NCBI RefSeq assembly: GCF_001673365.1 | Contig: NZ_LZLS01000214.1 | Span: 50,612-114,611, forward strand | DNA length: 64,000 nucleotides | From: Mycobacterium asiaticum | Lineage (GTDB): Bacteria; Actinomycetota; Actinomycetes; Mycobacteriales; Mycobacteriaceae | Direction of reading: 5' to 3' | In this document: positions 35,056 to 44,346 of the stretch, one piece after another | Layout of the letters: each line of letters begins with the position of its first letter | How positions within the stretch are numbered: position 1 is the first letter of the stretch | Notes under the pieces: generated by a model | What the model saw: only the letters and a program-made list of their open reading frames with translations | What the model was told of the DNA's origin: nothing | Database searches by the model: none | Program-made: the position numbers and the translations under genes

Positions 35056-36473
35056 GTCAGGACAAGCCCTACCGCAAGCGTCCCGACCGCAAACCGCAGC
35101 GAACACCCCAGCGGGGCCAGAAGCCGCAGACCCGGCCGCGCCGCAAGCCGCTCGATCCCGCACGCCGGGCGGCATTCGACGCGTTGCGGGCGGTCAGTGA
35201 GCGAAACGCCTACGCAAACCTGGTGCTGCCGGCTCTGCTGCGCGAGCGTGGCATCACCGGCCGCGATGCGGCATTCGCCACCGAGTTGACCTACGGGACT
35301 TGCCGAACCCAAGGACTGCTGGACGCAGTCATCGGCGCGGCCGCGGGACGTGCGCCGGACACCATCAATCCGATACTGCTGGAGTTGCTGCGCCTGGGCG
35401 CCTACCAATTGCTGCGCACCCGAGTCGACGCACACGCCGCGGTGTCCACCACCGTCGACCAGGCCGGAATCGAATTCGATTCGGCGCGAGCAGGTTTCGT
35501 CAACGGTGTGCTTCGCACGATCGCCGGCCGGGACGAAAAGTCCTGGGTCGAAGAACTGGCCCCACGTAACGACCCGGTGGGGCACGCGGCGTTCGTGCAT
35601 GCCCACCCGCGCTGGATCGCCCAGTCCTTCGCCGACGCGCTGGGAGCATCGGCCGGAGAACTCGAAGCCGCGCTGGCCAGCGACGACGAACGGCCACAAG
35701 TACACCTGGCGGCCCGGCCCGGAGTGCTTAGCGCCGCCGAACTGGCCGACGCCGTAGGGGGCACCGTCGGTCGTTATTCGCCCTACGCGGTCTACCTGCC
35801 CGGCGGCGACCCGGGCCAACTCGCGCCGGTCCGCGCCGGTCAGGCGCTGGTTCAGGACGAGGGCAGTCAGCTGGTTGCGCGGGCGCTGACGTTAGCCCCG
35901 GTCGACGGCGACGCCGGGCGGTGGCTGGACCTGTGCGCCGGGCCGGGCGGCAAGACCGCGTTGCTGGCCGCGATCGGTGCGCAGTCCGGGGCCAGCGTGA
36001 CCGCCGTCGAGCCATCGGAGCATCGCGCGGAGCTGGTCGCCGAGAACACCAGCGGGCTGCCGGTCGAGATCGTGCGGGTGGACGGGCGGGAGTCGGGCCT
36101 GCAGCCGGGCTTCGACCGGGTGCTTGTCGACGCGCCGTGCACCGGGCTGGGGGCGCTGCGACGACGGCCGGAGGCGCGCTGGCGACGTCAGCCGTCCGAC
36201 GTTCCCACGCTGGCCAAGCTGCAGCGCGAGTTGCTGGCCGCCGCGATCGCGCTGACCCGCCCGGGCGGGGTGGTGTTGTATGCGACCTGCTCACCGCATC
36301 TGGCCGAGACGGTCGGTGTGGTCGCCGACGCGCTGCGCCGTCACCCGGTCGAGGCACTTGATACCCGGCCGTTCTTCGAGCCTGTCGATCTCGGGGGTGG
36401 TCCCTACGTGCAGCTATGGCCGCATCGACACGGCACCGACGCTATGTTCGCGGCCGCGCTGCGCCGCCAGTAA
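35052..36473 (+). CDS. rsmB: 16S rRNA m5C methyltransferase (RsmB/Fmu)
   Basis: This 473-residue protein starts with a very basic tail (about 35 residues), then a NusB-like RNA-binding domain (ARRAAFDALRAVSERNAYANLVLPALL in parts) and a C-terminal methyltransferase domain. SAM-binding is in LCAGPGGKTALLAAI near residue 300. The catalytic Cys motifs are VDAPCTGLGALRRRPEARW and YATCSPHLAET. It methylates a cytosine of 16S rRNA. It overlaps fmt and is followed by rpe at 10 bases. Confidence 0.93.
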   Translation: MSQDKPYRKRPDRKPQRTPQRGQKPQTRPRRKPLDPARRAAFDALRAVSERNAYANLVLPALLRERGITGRDAAFATELTYGTCRTQGLLDAVIGAAAGRAPDTINPILLELLRLGAYQLLRTRVDAHAAVSTTVDQAGIEFDSARAGFVNGVLRTIAGRDEKSWVEELAPRNDPVGHAAFVHAHPRWIAQSFADALGASAGELEAALASDDERPQVHLAARPGVLSAAELADAVGGTVGRYSPYAVYLPGGDPGQLAPVRAGQALVQDEGSQLVARALTLAPVDGDAGRWLDLCAGPGGKTALLAAIGAQSGASVTAVEPSEHRAELVAENTSGLPVEIVRVDGRESGLQPGFDRVLVDAPCTGLGALRRRPEARWRRQPSDVPTLAKLQRELLAAAIALTRPGGVVLYATCSPHLAETVGVVADALRRHPVEALDTRPFFEPVDLGGGPYVQLWPHRHGTDAMFAAALRRQ

Positions 36474-36483
36474 GGTGTCGCTC

Positions 36484-37194
36484 ATGTCTGGTACGGGGGG
36501 TCCCCTGATCGCGCCATCGATCCTGGCAGCCGACTTCGCGCGGCTGGCCGACGATGCAGCCGCGGTGCGCGGTGCCGACTGGTTGCACGTCGACGTGATG
36601 GACAACCACTTCGTGCCGAACCTGACCATCGGGCTGCCGGTGGTGGAGAGCCTGCTGGCCAGCACCGATATTCCGATGGACTGCCATCTGATGATCGAGA
36701 ACCCCGACCGTTGGGCACCGCCCTACGCCGAGGCCGGGGCCTACAACGTCACCTTCCACGCCGAGGCCACCGACAACCCGGTGGGAGTGGCTCGCGACAT
36801 CCGCGCGGCGGGTTCTAAAGCAGGCATCAGCGTTAAACCGGGGACGCCGCTGGAGCCGTATTTGGAGATACTGCCCCAGTTCGACACCCTGCTGATCATG
36901 TCCGTCGAACCGGGCTTCGGTGGCCAGAGCTTCATTCCGGAGGTGCTGAGCAAGGTGCGGACTGCGCGCAAGCTGATCGATGCGGGGGACCTGAAGATCC
37001 TCGTCGAGATCGACGGTGGCATCAACGAGGACACGATCGAACAGGCCGCCGAGGCCGGCGTCGACTGCTTCGTCGCCGGGTCCGCGGTCTACGGTGCGCA
37101 GGACCCAGCCGCAGCGGTGGAGGCGCTGCGCCGACAAGCCGGCGCGGCTTCACCTCATTTCGGGCCTCATTCTGGGCCGGTGAGCGGCTCGTGA
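36484..37194 (+). CDS. rpe: Ribulose-phosphate 3-epimerase
   Basis: This 236-residue TIM barrel has the metal-binding and catalytic blocks IAPSILAADFARL, DWLHVDVMDNHFVPNLTIG, DCHLMIENP, MSVEPGFGGQSF and IEIDGGI-type EIDGGINEDT. It interconverts ribulose-5-phosphate and xylulose-5-phosphate in the pentose phosphate pathway. Ribulose-5-phosphate is also the substrate of the DHBP synthase of ribA2 in this window. Its stop overlaps the ribG GTG. Confidence 0.96.
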   Translation: MSGTGGPLIAPSILAADFARLADDAAAVRGADWLHVDVMDNHFVPNLTIGLPVVESLLASTDIPMDCHLMIENPDRWAPPYAEAGAYNVTFHAEATDNPVGVARDIRAAGSKAGISVKPGTPLEPYLEILPQFDTLLIMSVEPGFGGQSFIPEVLSKVRTARKLIDAGDLKILVEIDGGINEDTIEQAAEAGVDCFVAGSAVYGAQDPAAAVEALRRQAGAASPHFGPHSGPVSGS

Positions 37195-38222
37195 CCGGCG
37201 CCAATCTCCCCGAGCAGGTCAAAAGCATCGACGAGGCGATGCGCCTGGCCATCGAGCACTCCTACCAGGTCAAGGGCACTACCTATCCGAACCCGCCGGT
37301 CGGGGCGGTCATCGTGGACCAGGAGGGGCGGGTCGTCGGTGTCGGCGCCACCCAGCCCGCCGGCGGAGATCACGCCGAGGTCATCGCGCTGCGCCGCGCA
37401 GGTGGTTTGGCCGCCGGTGGGATCGCCGTGGTCACCATGGAGCCGTGCAACCACTTCGGTAAGACCCCGCCCTGCGTCAACGCCCTGATCGAAGCCCGGG
37501 TAGGGACGGTGATCTACGGCGTCGCCGACCCCAACGGAATCGCCGGCGGCGGCGCGGGCCGTCTTACGGCAGCAGGCGTACAAGTGCGCTCGGGCATCAT
37601 GGCCGATCAGGTCGCGGCCGGCCCGCTACGGGAATGGCTGTTCAAACAGCGCACCGGCTATCCGCACGTGACGTGGAAGTACGCCACCAGCATCGACGGT
37701 CGCAGCGCCGCCGCCGACGGTTCCAGTCAATGGATTTCCAGCGAGGCCGCCCGGGCCGACCTGCACCGCCGTCGTGCGATCGCCGACGCGATCGTGGTCG
37801 GCACCGGCACCGTCCTCGCCGACAACCCGACCCTGACCGCCCGGCTGCCGGACGGCGCACTTGCCCCGCAGCAGCCGTTGCGGGTGGTGGTGGGCAAGCG
37901 CGAAGTCCCGCCGGAAGCCAATGTGCTCAACGACGATTCGCGAACCATGGTGATCCGCACCCACGAACCGGTCGAAGTCCTGCGTGCGCTGGCGGACCGC
38001 ACCGACGTGCTGCTGGAAGGTGGCCCGACCCTGGCCGGCGCCTTCCTGCGGGCCGGTGCGATCAACCGGATCCTGGCCTATGTCGCGCCGATCCTGTTGG
38101 GCGGCCCGGTGACTGCCGTCGACGACGTCGGTGTGTCCAGCATGGCGCACGCGCTGCGCTGGCAGTTCGACAGCGTCGAGCAGGTGGGACCGGACCTGCT
38201 GCTTAGCCTGGTTGCTCGGTAG
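37191..38222 (+). CDS. ribG: Bifunctional riboflavin deaminase/reductase RibG (RibD)
   Basis: This 343-residue protein has an N-terminal zinc deaminase domain (GGDHAEVIAL, then EPCNHFGKTPPC near residue 85) and a C-terminal reductase domain with HVTWKYATSIDGRSAAADGSSQW near residue 160 and LLEGGPTLAGAFL. It deaminates and reduces the GTP-derived pyrimidine in riboflavin synthesis. GTG start overlapping rpe. Its 3' end overlaps the convergent p55 gene by 20 bases. Confidence 0.95.
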   Translation: MTGANLPEQVKSIDEAMRLAIEHSYQVKGTTYPNPPVGAVIVDQEGRVVGVGATQPAGGDHAEVIALRRAGGLAAGGIAVVTMEPCNHFGKTPPCVNALIEARVGTVIYGVADPNGIAGGGAGRLTAAGVQVRSGIMADQVAAGPLREWLFKQRTGYPHVTWKYATSIDGRSAAADGSSQWISSEAARADLHRRRAIADAIVVGTGTVLADNPTLTARLPDGALAPQQPLRVVVGKREVPPEANVLNDDSRTMVIRTHEPVEVLRALADRTDVLLEGGPTLAGAFLRAGAINRILAYVAPILLGGPVTAVDDVGVSSMAHALRWQFDSVEQVGPDLLLSLVAR

Positions 38223-39849
38223 AAACCGCTTCCGCCTCTTCCGGGGGGCGCGCAGGCTCGAGCTGGTCGGCGGGTTCCGGTTCGTCGACGTGAAAGTCAC
38301 GACCGGGCAGCAACAGACCCAGTAGGGCACCCACCACGCAAATGACCACCGTCACCATGAAAATCCCGCCGTACATCTGAGCAAAGGCGTGGATGGACTG
38401 AGCTCCCTCCGCGGCGGCCCCAGCCTCCGTCGAGCCGCCCCCTCTTGAACTTTCCGGCATCGAGCTTTTGATCTGGTGGAACCGATACCAGCCCCAGGCG
38501 CTCAGGGCAGCCATACCGATCAACATGCCGGTCATCCGCGCTACCACCACCAATGCAGAGGCGATGCCGTGCTGGGCTGCGGGGACGACCCGCAGGGTGG
38601 CCGAAGACAACGGGCCGATCACCAGGCCGAGCCCGATACCGGCGACCACCAGGTCGGTATGCATGGCGGGCAGAGAGAACAGTCCGAAGATGCTGTGCTG
38701 GGAGGTGGGCAGGTCGCCTCGCCAGTGGGAGATCAGCACATAGCCTCCCGCTGCGATGAGGAGACCGACGAATGTCACGATCCGGTCGCCTATCCGGGTC
38801 GCGATCCATCCGCCTACTACCGCTCCGGTTGGCAGCGCGACGAGGAACCACAGCAGCATGCCGGCCGCTGCGACTTGGTCCTTGCCCAGCACGCCCTGGC
38901 CGAACAACTCCACGTTGACCAACGTCACCATCAGTGCCGCGCCGGCGCAGACCGATGAGCCCAGCGCAGCCAAGAAGGGCAGGAAGCGCACACCTCTCGG
39001 TTCGATCAGTCGGGTACGGGCGAAGATTTCCCACACGACGAACAGCGCGGCAGTGACCAACGCGCCGATTATCAACGGCAGGCCATAGCTCGGGAGCGCC
39101 TGTTCGCTGTTGGGTTTCGGGTTGTACAACCCGATCACCGCCAAGGCCAAAGCCAGGGCGAGGAGCAGACCGCCGACCACGTCGACGCGTTGGCGCTCGA
39201 TCCGCCGGTCGTGCGCGGGAAGACTGAAGTGAATCATCACCATGGCGATCACGCTCAACGGGACGTTGATCCAGAACACGTCGCGCCAGTCGCGCAGTAG
39301 CCAGACGATGAAGATGCCATACAGCGGGCCCAGCACGCTGCCGAGCTCCTGCGCGGCACCGATTCCACCGAGCACTCCGGCACGGTTGCGCTGTGACCAC
39401 AAATCTGCGGCGAGCGCCAGAGTGACCGGCAGTAGGGCACCACTGGCGATGCCCTGAATGGTGCGGCCGACGATCAGAACCTGGAAAGCCCGGTTCGGGT
39501 CAGCGAAGGAGACGATGTAGTCGCCGACATCGAAGGTCAATTTGCCGATGTCCACAGCCAGCGCGGTGAGCACCGAGCCGATCATGAACAGCGCCAGACT
39601 GCATTGCAGGATGAACTTGCGGCCGAACCGGTCCGAAGCCCGGCCCAGCAGCGGCATCGCGGCGATGTAACCCAGCAGGTACATCGTGACGATCCAGGTG
39701 ATGCGCTGCAGCTGGTTCAACGGGATGCCGACACTGTTCATGATGTCGCGCATGATGGTGATCACGACATAGGTGTCCAGCGCGCCCAGCAGTACCGCCA
39801 GGCTGCCCGCGCTGATCGCGACTCGACGTCCTGCACGCATGCTCATCAT
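38203..39849 (-). CDS. p55: MFS transporter P55 (Rv1410c), glycolipid export
   Basis: This 548-residue major facilitator of the 14-helix DHA2 type has the motif LGRASDRFGRKFILQ near residue 70 and about 14 hydrophobic segments, ending in an acidic cytoplasmic tail (about 35 residues, rich in Glu/Pro). In M. tuberculosis, P55 works with LprG to move triacylated glycolipids and triacylglycerol to the cell envelope and affects drug efflux. It overlaps lprG by ATGA. The start could be any of the first, second or fourth codons (all Met: MMSM). Confidence 0.95.
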   Translation of the reverse strand: MMSMRAGRRVAISAGSLAVLLGALDTYVVITIMRDIMNSVGIPLNQLQRITWIVTMYLLGYIAAMPLLGRASDRFGRKFILQCSLALFMIGSVLTALAVDIGKLTFDVGDYIVSFADPNRAFQVLIVGRTIQGIASGALLPVTLALAADLWSQRNRAGVLGGIGAAQELGSVLGPLYGIFIVWLLRDWRDVFWINVPLSVIAMVMIHFSLPAHDRRIERQRVDVVGGLLLALALALAVIGLYNPKPNSEQALPSYGLPLIIGALVTAALFVVWEIFARTRLIEPRGVRFLPFLAALGSSVCAGAALMVTLVNVELFGQGVLGKDQVAAAGMLLWFLVALPTGAVVGGWIATRIGDRIVTFVGLLIAAGGYVLISHWRGDLPTSQHSIFGLFSLPAMHTDLVVAGIGLGLVIGPLSSATLRVVPAAQHGIASALVVVARMTGMLIGMAALSAWGWYRFHQIKSSMPESSRGGGSTEAGAAAEGAQSIHAFAQMYGGIFMVTVVICVVGALLGLLLPGRDFHVDEPEPADQLEPARPPEEAEAVSTEQPG

Positions 39850-40547
39850 TTCTCCGTCGGCTTGGTGACCTGGACCTGCTGGCCCCAGTTCGACAGGGTC
39901 ATCTGCACTGAGTTGCCCTCGCCCCGTTCCAGCTTGGCCTGCACCAGCTGATGTTCACCGTTTTCTTGTATCCAGATGGTGGCCGGCACGGGCTCGCTGG
40001 CGCTGAACGGCGGCGCGATCGCGTTCACCGCCTGGGCGCTGACCTTCCCGCTGATCCGAATGGCAGGTTGGCCGTTGATGTTGTCCCGCCCTTCGGCTTT
40101 GGCGTCGGAAAAGTTCGCCAGCACGTTGGCTAGGCCCTTGTCCTGACTCAAAATTTGCGATGGATCGTAGACGTCGGAAGCCTTGCCGAATGAGGACCAG
40201 TTGTCGGGGCCGAGGGCCGCGTACAGGGTGCCTTCGAACACCACGAAGTCGGCATCGATCTCAGATCCGGCGAAGATGAGCTTGACGTTTCCCTTGGCCG
40301 CCGTGGGCTCGGTGTTCAGGTCGCCGGTCAGCGATTTGATGGACAAACCCGGGATTTTTCCGTTCACGGTGAGCACGATGTGTGCGCTCTTGACGCCCTT
40401 GGTGATTTCGGTGGACTGCTTGAGCAGCGTGTTCGCGTCCGGCAGATTCCCGCCTTTTGCCTTCTTCGTGATCGTGCACCCGGCGACAAGCATGACTGCG
40501 ACGCTTAGTGCGGCAAGGACGGCTAAGAGTCGTCGGGGGGTCTGCAT
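39846..40547 (-). CDS. lprG: Lipoprotein LprG
   Basis: This 233-residue lipoprotein has signal region RRLLAVLAALSVAVMLVAGC with the lipobox Cys near residue 22 and the LppX_LprAFG fold. Conserved stretches are SAHIVLTVNGKIPGLSIKSL, DADFVVFEGTLYA and ISGKVSAQAVNAIAPPF. It carries triacylated glycolipids and partners P55, encoded next in an ATGA overlap. The ATG at 40547 is preferred over 40556 because a TACGAT -10 ends 7 bases before it. It is distantly paralogous to the lprF product in this window. Confidence 0.95.
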   Translation of the reverse strand: MQTPRRLLAVLAALSVAVMLVAGCTITKKAKGGNLPDANTLLKQSTEITKGVKSAHIVLTVNGKIPGLSIKSLTGDLNTEPTAAKGNVKLIFAGSEIDADFVVFEGTLYAALGPDNWSSFGKASDVYDPSQILSQDKGLANVLANFSDAKAEGRDNINGQPAIRISGKVSAQAVNAIAPPFSASEPVPATIWIQENGEHQLVQAKLERGEGNSVQMTLSNWGQQVQVTKPTEK

Positions 40548-40554
40548 ACGTTGC

Positions 40555-40560
40555 ATCGTA
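40555..40560 (-). promoter_or_regulatory. -10 hexamer of a predicted leaderless promoter (lprG-p55)
   Basis: TACGAT on the minus strand ends 7 bases before the lprG ATG at 40547. Confidence 0.5.
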
Positions 40561-40619
40561 GAGGGTTGCCCGAAGCCGACCCGGGAGCCAGGCGGGTGCG
40601 GGGGCGTGCCAATACTCAT

Positions 40620-40625
40620 TAACCT
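40620..40625 (+). promoter_or_regulatory. -10 hexamer of a predicted leaderless promoter (ribC)
   Basis: TAACCT ends 6 bases before the ribC ATG at 40632, without a Shine-Dalgarno sequence between. Confidence 0.5.
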
Positions 40626-40631
40626 GGTGCG

Positions 40632-41234
40632 ATGTTCACCGGAATTGTTGAGGAACTGGGAGAGGTGACCGGCCGGGACGCGCTCACCGACGCAGCGCGA
40701 CTGGTCATCCGCGGGCCGATCGTCACCTCCGACGCCGGCCACGGCGACTCGATCGCCGTCAACGGGGTGTGCCTCACCGTGGTGGACGTCCTGGCCGACG
40801 GCCAGTTCAGCGCCGACGTGATGGCCGAGACGCTGAACCGTTCCAATCTGGGCGAGCTGCGGCCCGGCAGCCGGGTGAACCTGGAACGCGCCGCGGCCGT
40901 CAACAGCCGGCTGGGCGGGCACATCGTGCAGGGGCACGTGGACGGCACCGGCGAGATTGTGGCCCGCACCCCCTCGGAGCATTGGGAGGTGGTGCGGGTG
41001 AAGATGCCGGCGGCGGTGGCGCGTTATGTCGTCGAAAAGGGTTCCATCACCGTCGACGGGATCTCGTTGACCGTCTCGGGCCTGGGCGCCGAGTCATTCG
41101 ACTGGTTCGAGGTCTCGCTGATTCCAACCACGCGCGAGCTGACCACCTTGGGTTCGGCCCCGGTCGGCACCCAGGTGAACCTCGAGGTTGACGTGATCGC
41201 GAAGTACGTCGAGCGGCTTTTGCAAAGCAGCTAG
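40632..41234 (+). CDS. ribC: Riboflavin synthase alpha chain
   Basis: This 200-residue protein consists of two lumazine-binding repeats. The first starts MFTGIVEELGEV and ends near residue 95; the second starts LGGHIVQGHVDGTGEI. The signatures VNGVCLTV and VDGISLTV are each present once. It dismutates two lumazines to riboflavin. The mycobacterial name ribC equals ribE in other bacteria. It is divergent from lprG, and no FMN riboswitch is seen before it. Confidence 0.95.
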   Translation: MFTGIVEELGEVTGRDALTDAARLVIRGPIVTSDAGHGDSIAVNGVCLTVVDVLADGQFSADVMAETLNRSNLGELRPGSRVNLERAAAVNSRLGGHIVQGHVDGTGEIVARTPSEHWEVVRVKMPAAVARYVVEKGSITVDGISLTVSGLGAESFDWFEVSLIPTTRELTTLGSAPVGTQVNLEVDVIAKYVERLLQSS

Positions 41235-41263
41235 AGCGCCCTCTTTTGAGCGCGTGTCTTGAG

Positions 41264-41324
41264 CGCGTGCCGAACCACCCTGCCGAAATTCGCCGGTGAA
41301 AATCGCCGTGCGGTTCGGCTCGCG
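41264..41324. repeat. Interspersed imperfect palindrome between ribC and ribA2
   Basis: Arms 41264-41278 and 41310-41324 match at 13 of 15 positions, with GCCGAACC/GGTTCGGC perfect. Its right half (about 21 bases ending TCGCG) closely resembles that of the palindrome at 49195-49256, so both belong to one family. Immediately left, TTGAGCGCGTG is directly repeated. Confidence 0.6.
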
Positions 41325-41374
41325 AGAAGGTGGTTCATACTGAATGCAACAGCAGCCAGGTAAGGAACACAACG

Positions 41375-42652
41375 ATGACGAGGTTGGACTCCGTCGAACG
41401 GGCGGTTGCCGACATTGCGGCGGGCAAAGCCGTTGTCGTCATCGACGACGAGGAACGCGAGAACGAAGGCGACCTGATATTCGCCGCGGAGAAGGCCACC
41501 CCGGAGTTGGTGGCGTTCATGGTCCGCTACACCTCGGGATATTTGTGTGTGCCGCTGGCCGGCGAAGTTTGCGACCGGCTGGGACTGTTGCCGATGTACG
41601 CGGTGAACCAAGACAAGCACGGCACCGCCTACACCGTCACCGTCGATGCGAGAAACGGTGTGGGAACCGGGATTTCGGCCTCTGACCGGGCGACCACGAT
41701 GCGGCTGCTGGCCGATCCGGCAAGTATCGCCCAGGATTTCACCCGCCCCGGTCACGTGGTGCCGTTGCGGGCCAAGGACGGTGGCGTGCTGCGGCGTCCC
41801 GGACACACCGAAGCCGCCGTCGACCTGGCCCGGATGGCCGGACTGCAGCCCGCGGGCGCGATCTGCGAGATCGTCAGCCAAAAAGACGAAGGCTCGATGG
41901 CGCAGACCGACGAGTTGCGGGTATTCGCCGACGAGCATGGGCTCGCGCTGATCACCATCGCCGACTTGATTGAGTGGCGCCGCAAGCACGAAAAGCACAT
42001 CCAACGAATCGCCGAGGCCAGGATTCCCACCCGGCACGGCGAGTTCCGCGCGATCGGATACGCCAGCATCTACGAGGACGTCGAACACGTCGCGCTGGTC
42101 CGGGGCGACATCGCCGGCCCGACCGCCGACGGTGACGACGTGCTGGTGCGGGTGCACTCGGAATGCCTCACCGGTGACGTATTCGGCTCCCGGCGCTGCG
42201 ATTGCGGACCACAGTTGGATGCCGCGATGGCCATGGTCGCCCGGGAGGGGCGCGGTGTGGTGCTCTACATGCGTGGACACGAGGGCCGCGGCATCGGTCT
42301 GATGCACAAACTGCAGGCCTATCAGTTGCAGGACGCCGGCGAAGACACCGTGGACGCCAATCTCAAACTCGGATTGCCCGCGGACGCAAGGGATTACGGC
42401 ATCGGCGCGCAGATCCTGGTCGATCTCGGAGTGCGTTCGATGCGGCTGCTGACTAATAACCCGGCCAAGCGGGTCGGTTTGGACGGATATGGATTGCACA
42501 TCATCGAACGGGTGCCGCTGCCGGTGCGTGCCAACGCCGAAAACATCCGCTACCTGATGACCAAACGCGACAAGATGGGCCACGACCTGGCCGGCCTGGA
42601 CGACTTTCATGACGCGGGCCATCTCCCCGGCGAATTCGGTGGTGCTCTGTGA
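41375..42652 (+). CDS. ribA2: Bifunctional DHBP synthase / GTP cyclohydrolase II
   Basis: This 425-residue fusion has an N-terminal DHBP synthase (DDEERENEGDL near residue 30, RPGHTEAAVDLA near 150) and a C-terminal GTP cyclohydrolase II. The latter carries the zinc motif SECLTGDVFGSRRCDCG near residue 265 and MRGHEGRGIGL. It supplies both branches of riboflavin synthesis from ribulose-5-phosphate and GTP. The ATG at 41375 gives the length of the M. tuberculosis protein. It is followed by ribH at 31 bases. Confidence 0.96.
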   Translation: MTRLDSVERAVADIAAGKAVVVIDDEERENEGDLIFAAEKATPELVAFMVRYTSGYLCVPLAGEVCDRLGLLPMYAVNQDKHGTAYTVTVDARNGVGTGISASDRATTMRLLADPASIAQDFTRPGHVVPLRAKDGGVLRRPGHTEAAVDLARMAGLQPAGAICEIVSQKDEGSMAQTDELRVFADEHGLALITIADLIEWRRKHEKHIQRIAEARIPTRHGEFRAIGYASIYEDVEHVALVRGDIAGPTADGDDVLVRVHSECLTGDVFGSRRCDCGPQLDAAMAMVAREGRGVVLYMRGHEGRGIGLMHKLQAYQLQDAGEDTVDANLKLGLPADARDYGIGAQILVDLGVRSMRLLTNNPAKRVGLDGYGLHIIERVPLPVRANAENIRYLMTKRDKMGHDLAGLDDFHDAGHLPGEFGGAL

Positions 42653-42683
42653 GTTCCGAGAGCGACGTGAAGGTTCGGCGCGA

Positions 42684-43166
42684 ATGAGCGGAGCCGCCGG
42701 AGTGCCGGAAATCCCGGTACTCGACGCTTCGGGGGTCAAGCTGGGCATCGTCGCCAGCACCTGGCACAGCACGATCTGCGATGCGCTGCTGGCCGGTGCC
42801 CGCAAAGTGGCCGCCGAATCCGGCATCGAGCACCCGACCGTGGTCCGCGTGCTCGGCGCGATCGAGATCCCGGTCGTCGCACAGGAACTGGCTCGCAACC
42901 ATGATGCCGTCGTCGCACTCGGTGTCGTAATACGCGGTGAGACACCGCATTTCGATTATGTATGCGATGCGGTAACCCAAGGGCTGACCCGCGTTTCGCT
43001 GGACGCTTCGACACCTGTTGCCAACGGCGTGCTGACCACCAACACCGAGGCGCAGGCGCTCGATCGGGCCGGACTTCCGTCGTCAGCCGAGGACAAGGGC
43101 GCCCAGGCGGCCGCGGCCGCGGTGTCCACCGCACTGACCCTGCGCGACCTGCGGGCCCAATCATGA
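42684..43166 (+). CDS. ribH: 6,7-dimethyl-8-ribityllumazine synthase
   Basis: This 160-residue subunit of the icosahedral or pentameric lumazine synthase has VLGAIEIPVVAQELA, the catalytic-loop GVVIRGETPHFDYV near residue 85, and PVANGVLTTNTEAQALDRAG. It condenses DHBP with the ribityl-pyrimidine. It overlaps the next gene by ATGA, which ties a membrane protein to the riboflavin operon. Confidence 0.97.
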   Translation: MSGAAGVPEIPVLDASGVKLGIVASTWHSTICDALLAGARKVAAESGIEHPTVVRVLGAIEIPVVAQELARNHDAVVALGVVIRGETPHFDYVCDAVTQGLTRVSLDASTPVANGVLTTNTEAQALDRAGLPSSAEDKGAQAAAAAVSTALTLRDLRAQS

Positions 43167-43630
43167 CGGCCGAGACCGACCCGCAGTGGGACCTGGTGTG
43201 CCGTCCGCACTGGACGCCGATATTCGCGTACGGCGCGGCGGTGGTGATCTTGCTGGCGCACACCGCTGTGGGCCTGGTGCTCAAGATCAAATCGAGCGGG
43301 GTGGTGTTCCAGACGGCCGACCAGGTGGCGTTCGTCGTGCTGGGCGTGGTGCTGGCGGGTGTGGTGTTGCTGTTGACCCGATCGCGGCTGCGCGTTGGTG
43401 CGGCCGGGATTTCGGTGCGTAATGTGTTGAACGACAAGCTGATTCCGTGGTCTGCGGTGGTCGACGTGTCGTTTCCGGCGGGTAGCCGCTGGGCGCGGAT
43501 CGACCTGCCCGACGACGAGTACGTTCCGGTGCTGGCGATCCAGGCCGTCGACAAAGAACGCGCGGTCGACGCGATGGATGCGGTTCGGGAACAGCTGGCC
43601 CGATACCGACCGGACCTGCACGCCCGCTGA
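43163..43630 (+). CDS. Two-helix membrane protein with PH-like domain (Rv1417-like)
   Basis: This 155-residue protein has two membrane helices (about residues 20-42 and 53-72) and a C-terminal ~80-residue domain with RLRVGAAGISVRNVLNDKLIPWSAVVDVSF in parts, a bacterial PH-domain pattern. The function is unknown. It is placed between ribH and lprH as Rv1417 is in M. tuberculosis, overlapping both, so it is co-translated with ribH. Confidence 0.82.
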   Translation: MTAETDPQWDLVCRPHWTPIFAYGAAVVILLAHTAVGLVLKIKSSGVVFQTADQVAFVVLGVVLAGVVLLLTRSRLRVGAAGISVRNVLNDKLIPWSAVVDVSFPAGSRWARIDLPDDEYVPVLAIQAVDKERAVDAMDAVREQLARYRPDLHAR

Positions 43631-44292
43631 TGAGAGGGCTTACCCAAGCAGCGGCTGCCGTGACGCTGCTGATACTGGCCGCGTGTTCGACGTCGGTGCC
43701 GGGCCAGGCGGTGCGGGCACCCGATGCGACGTCGGGGACCTCGGCCACGGGCAAGCCGCTGCTGCAGGCCCGCGACCTGCTGCTACAGACCGGCGAGTCG
43801 ACACCGTACGGACCCGCGTGGGCCACGGAGGTGGGTGCCAACTATTTCACCAGTGCCCGACCGGCCGAATGCACGGCGGCGGTGTTGTTCAAAGATTCGC
43901 CGCTACGCCCGGCCCACCCGGCCAACTACGCCGAGTCGGCTTACAGTTCGACGGGCACGGGGATGTACGCCGAGTCGATCGGCGTCTACGACCGCACCTT
44001 GAATGCACATGACGTGGTGTGGAAGGGCTTCGGTGAAGTCTCGAAATGCCAGGGTGATGTCACCGCCGTGAGTCCGCAGGGCGACTTCGGCCCGCTGCGA
44101 CTGAGTGCCTTCGCCACCCCGTCAGACGGTGTGCTGGTCTGGACTATGACGCGCCCGGACTGGACCTGCGACTACGGTCTGGCCGTGGTAGCGCAGGCGG
44201 CGCTGATGATGTCGGCCTGTGACGGCAAGGCCGGGTTTCCGATGGCCGAGTGGGCGGCTAAACGGCGGGCTCAAATCGACACTCGGGCCTGA
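43630..44292 (+). CDS. lprH: Lipoprotein LprH (Rv1418)
   Basis: This 220-residue lipoprotein has a short signal sequence MRGLTQAAAAVTLLILAAC with the lipidated Cys at 19. A mature domain follows with Cys residues near 80, 138, 178 and 197 that could form disulfides. No known catalytic motif is present. The start ATG shares one base with the preceding stop (TGATG). In M. tuberculosis a lectin-like gene (Rv1419) follows; here uvrC follows directly. Confidence 0.85.
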   Translation: MRGLTQAAAAVTLLILAACSTSVPGQAVRAPDATSGTSATGKPLLQARDLLLQTGESTPYGPAWATEVGANYFTSARPAECTAAVLFKDSPLRPAHPANYAESAYSSTGTGMYAESIGVYDRTLNAHDVVWKGFGEVSKCQGDVTAVSPQGDFGPLRLSAFATPSDGVLVWTMTRPDWTCDYGLAVVAQAALMMSACDGKAGFPMAEWAAKRRAQIDTRA

Positions 44293-44334
44293 TCCCGGAT
44301 CACCCGGGTCGCCCACGACGTCCGAGGCGACCAC

Positions 44335-44340
44335 TAGCCT
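44335..44340 (+). promoter_or_regulatory. -10 hexamer of a predicted leaderless promoter (uvrC)
   Basis: TAGCCT ends 6 bases before the uvrC GTG at 44347. Confidence 0.5.
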
Positions 44341-44346
44341 GGATGC

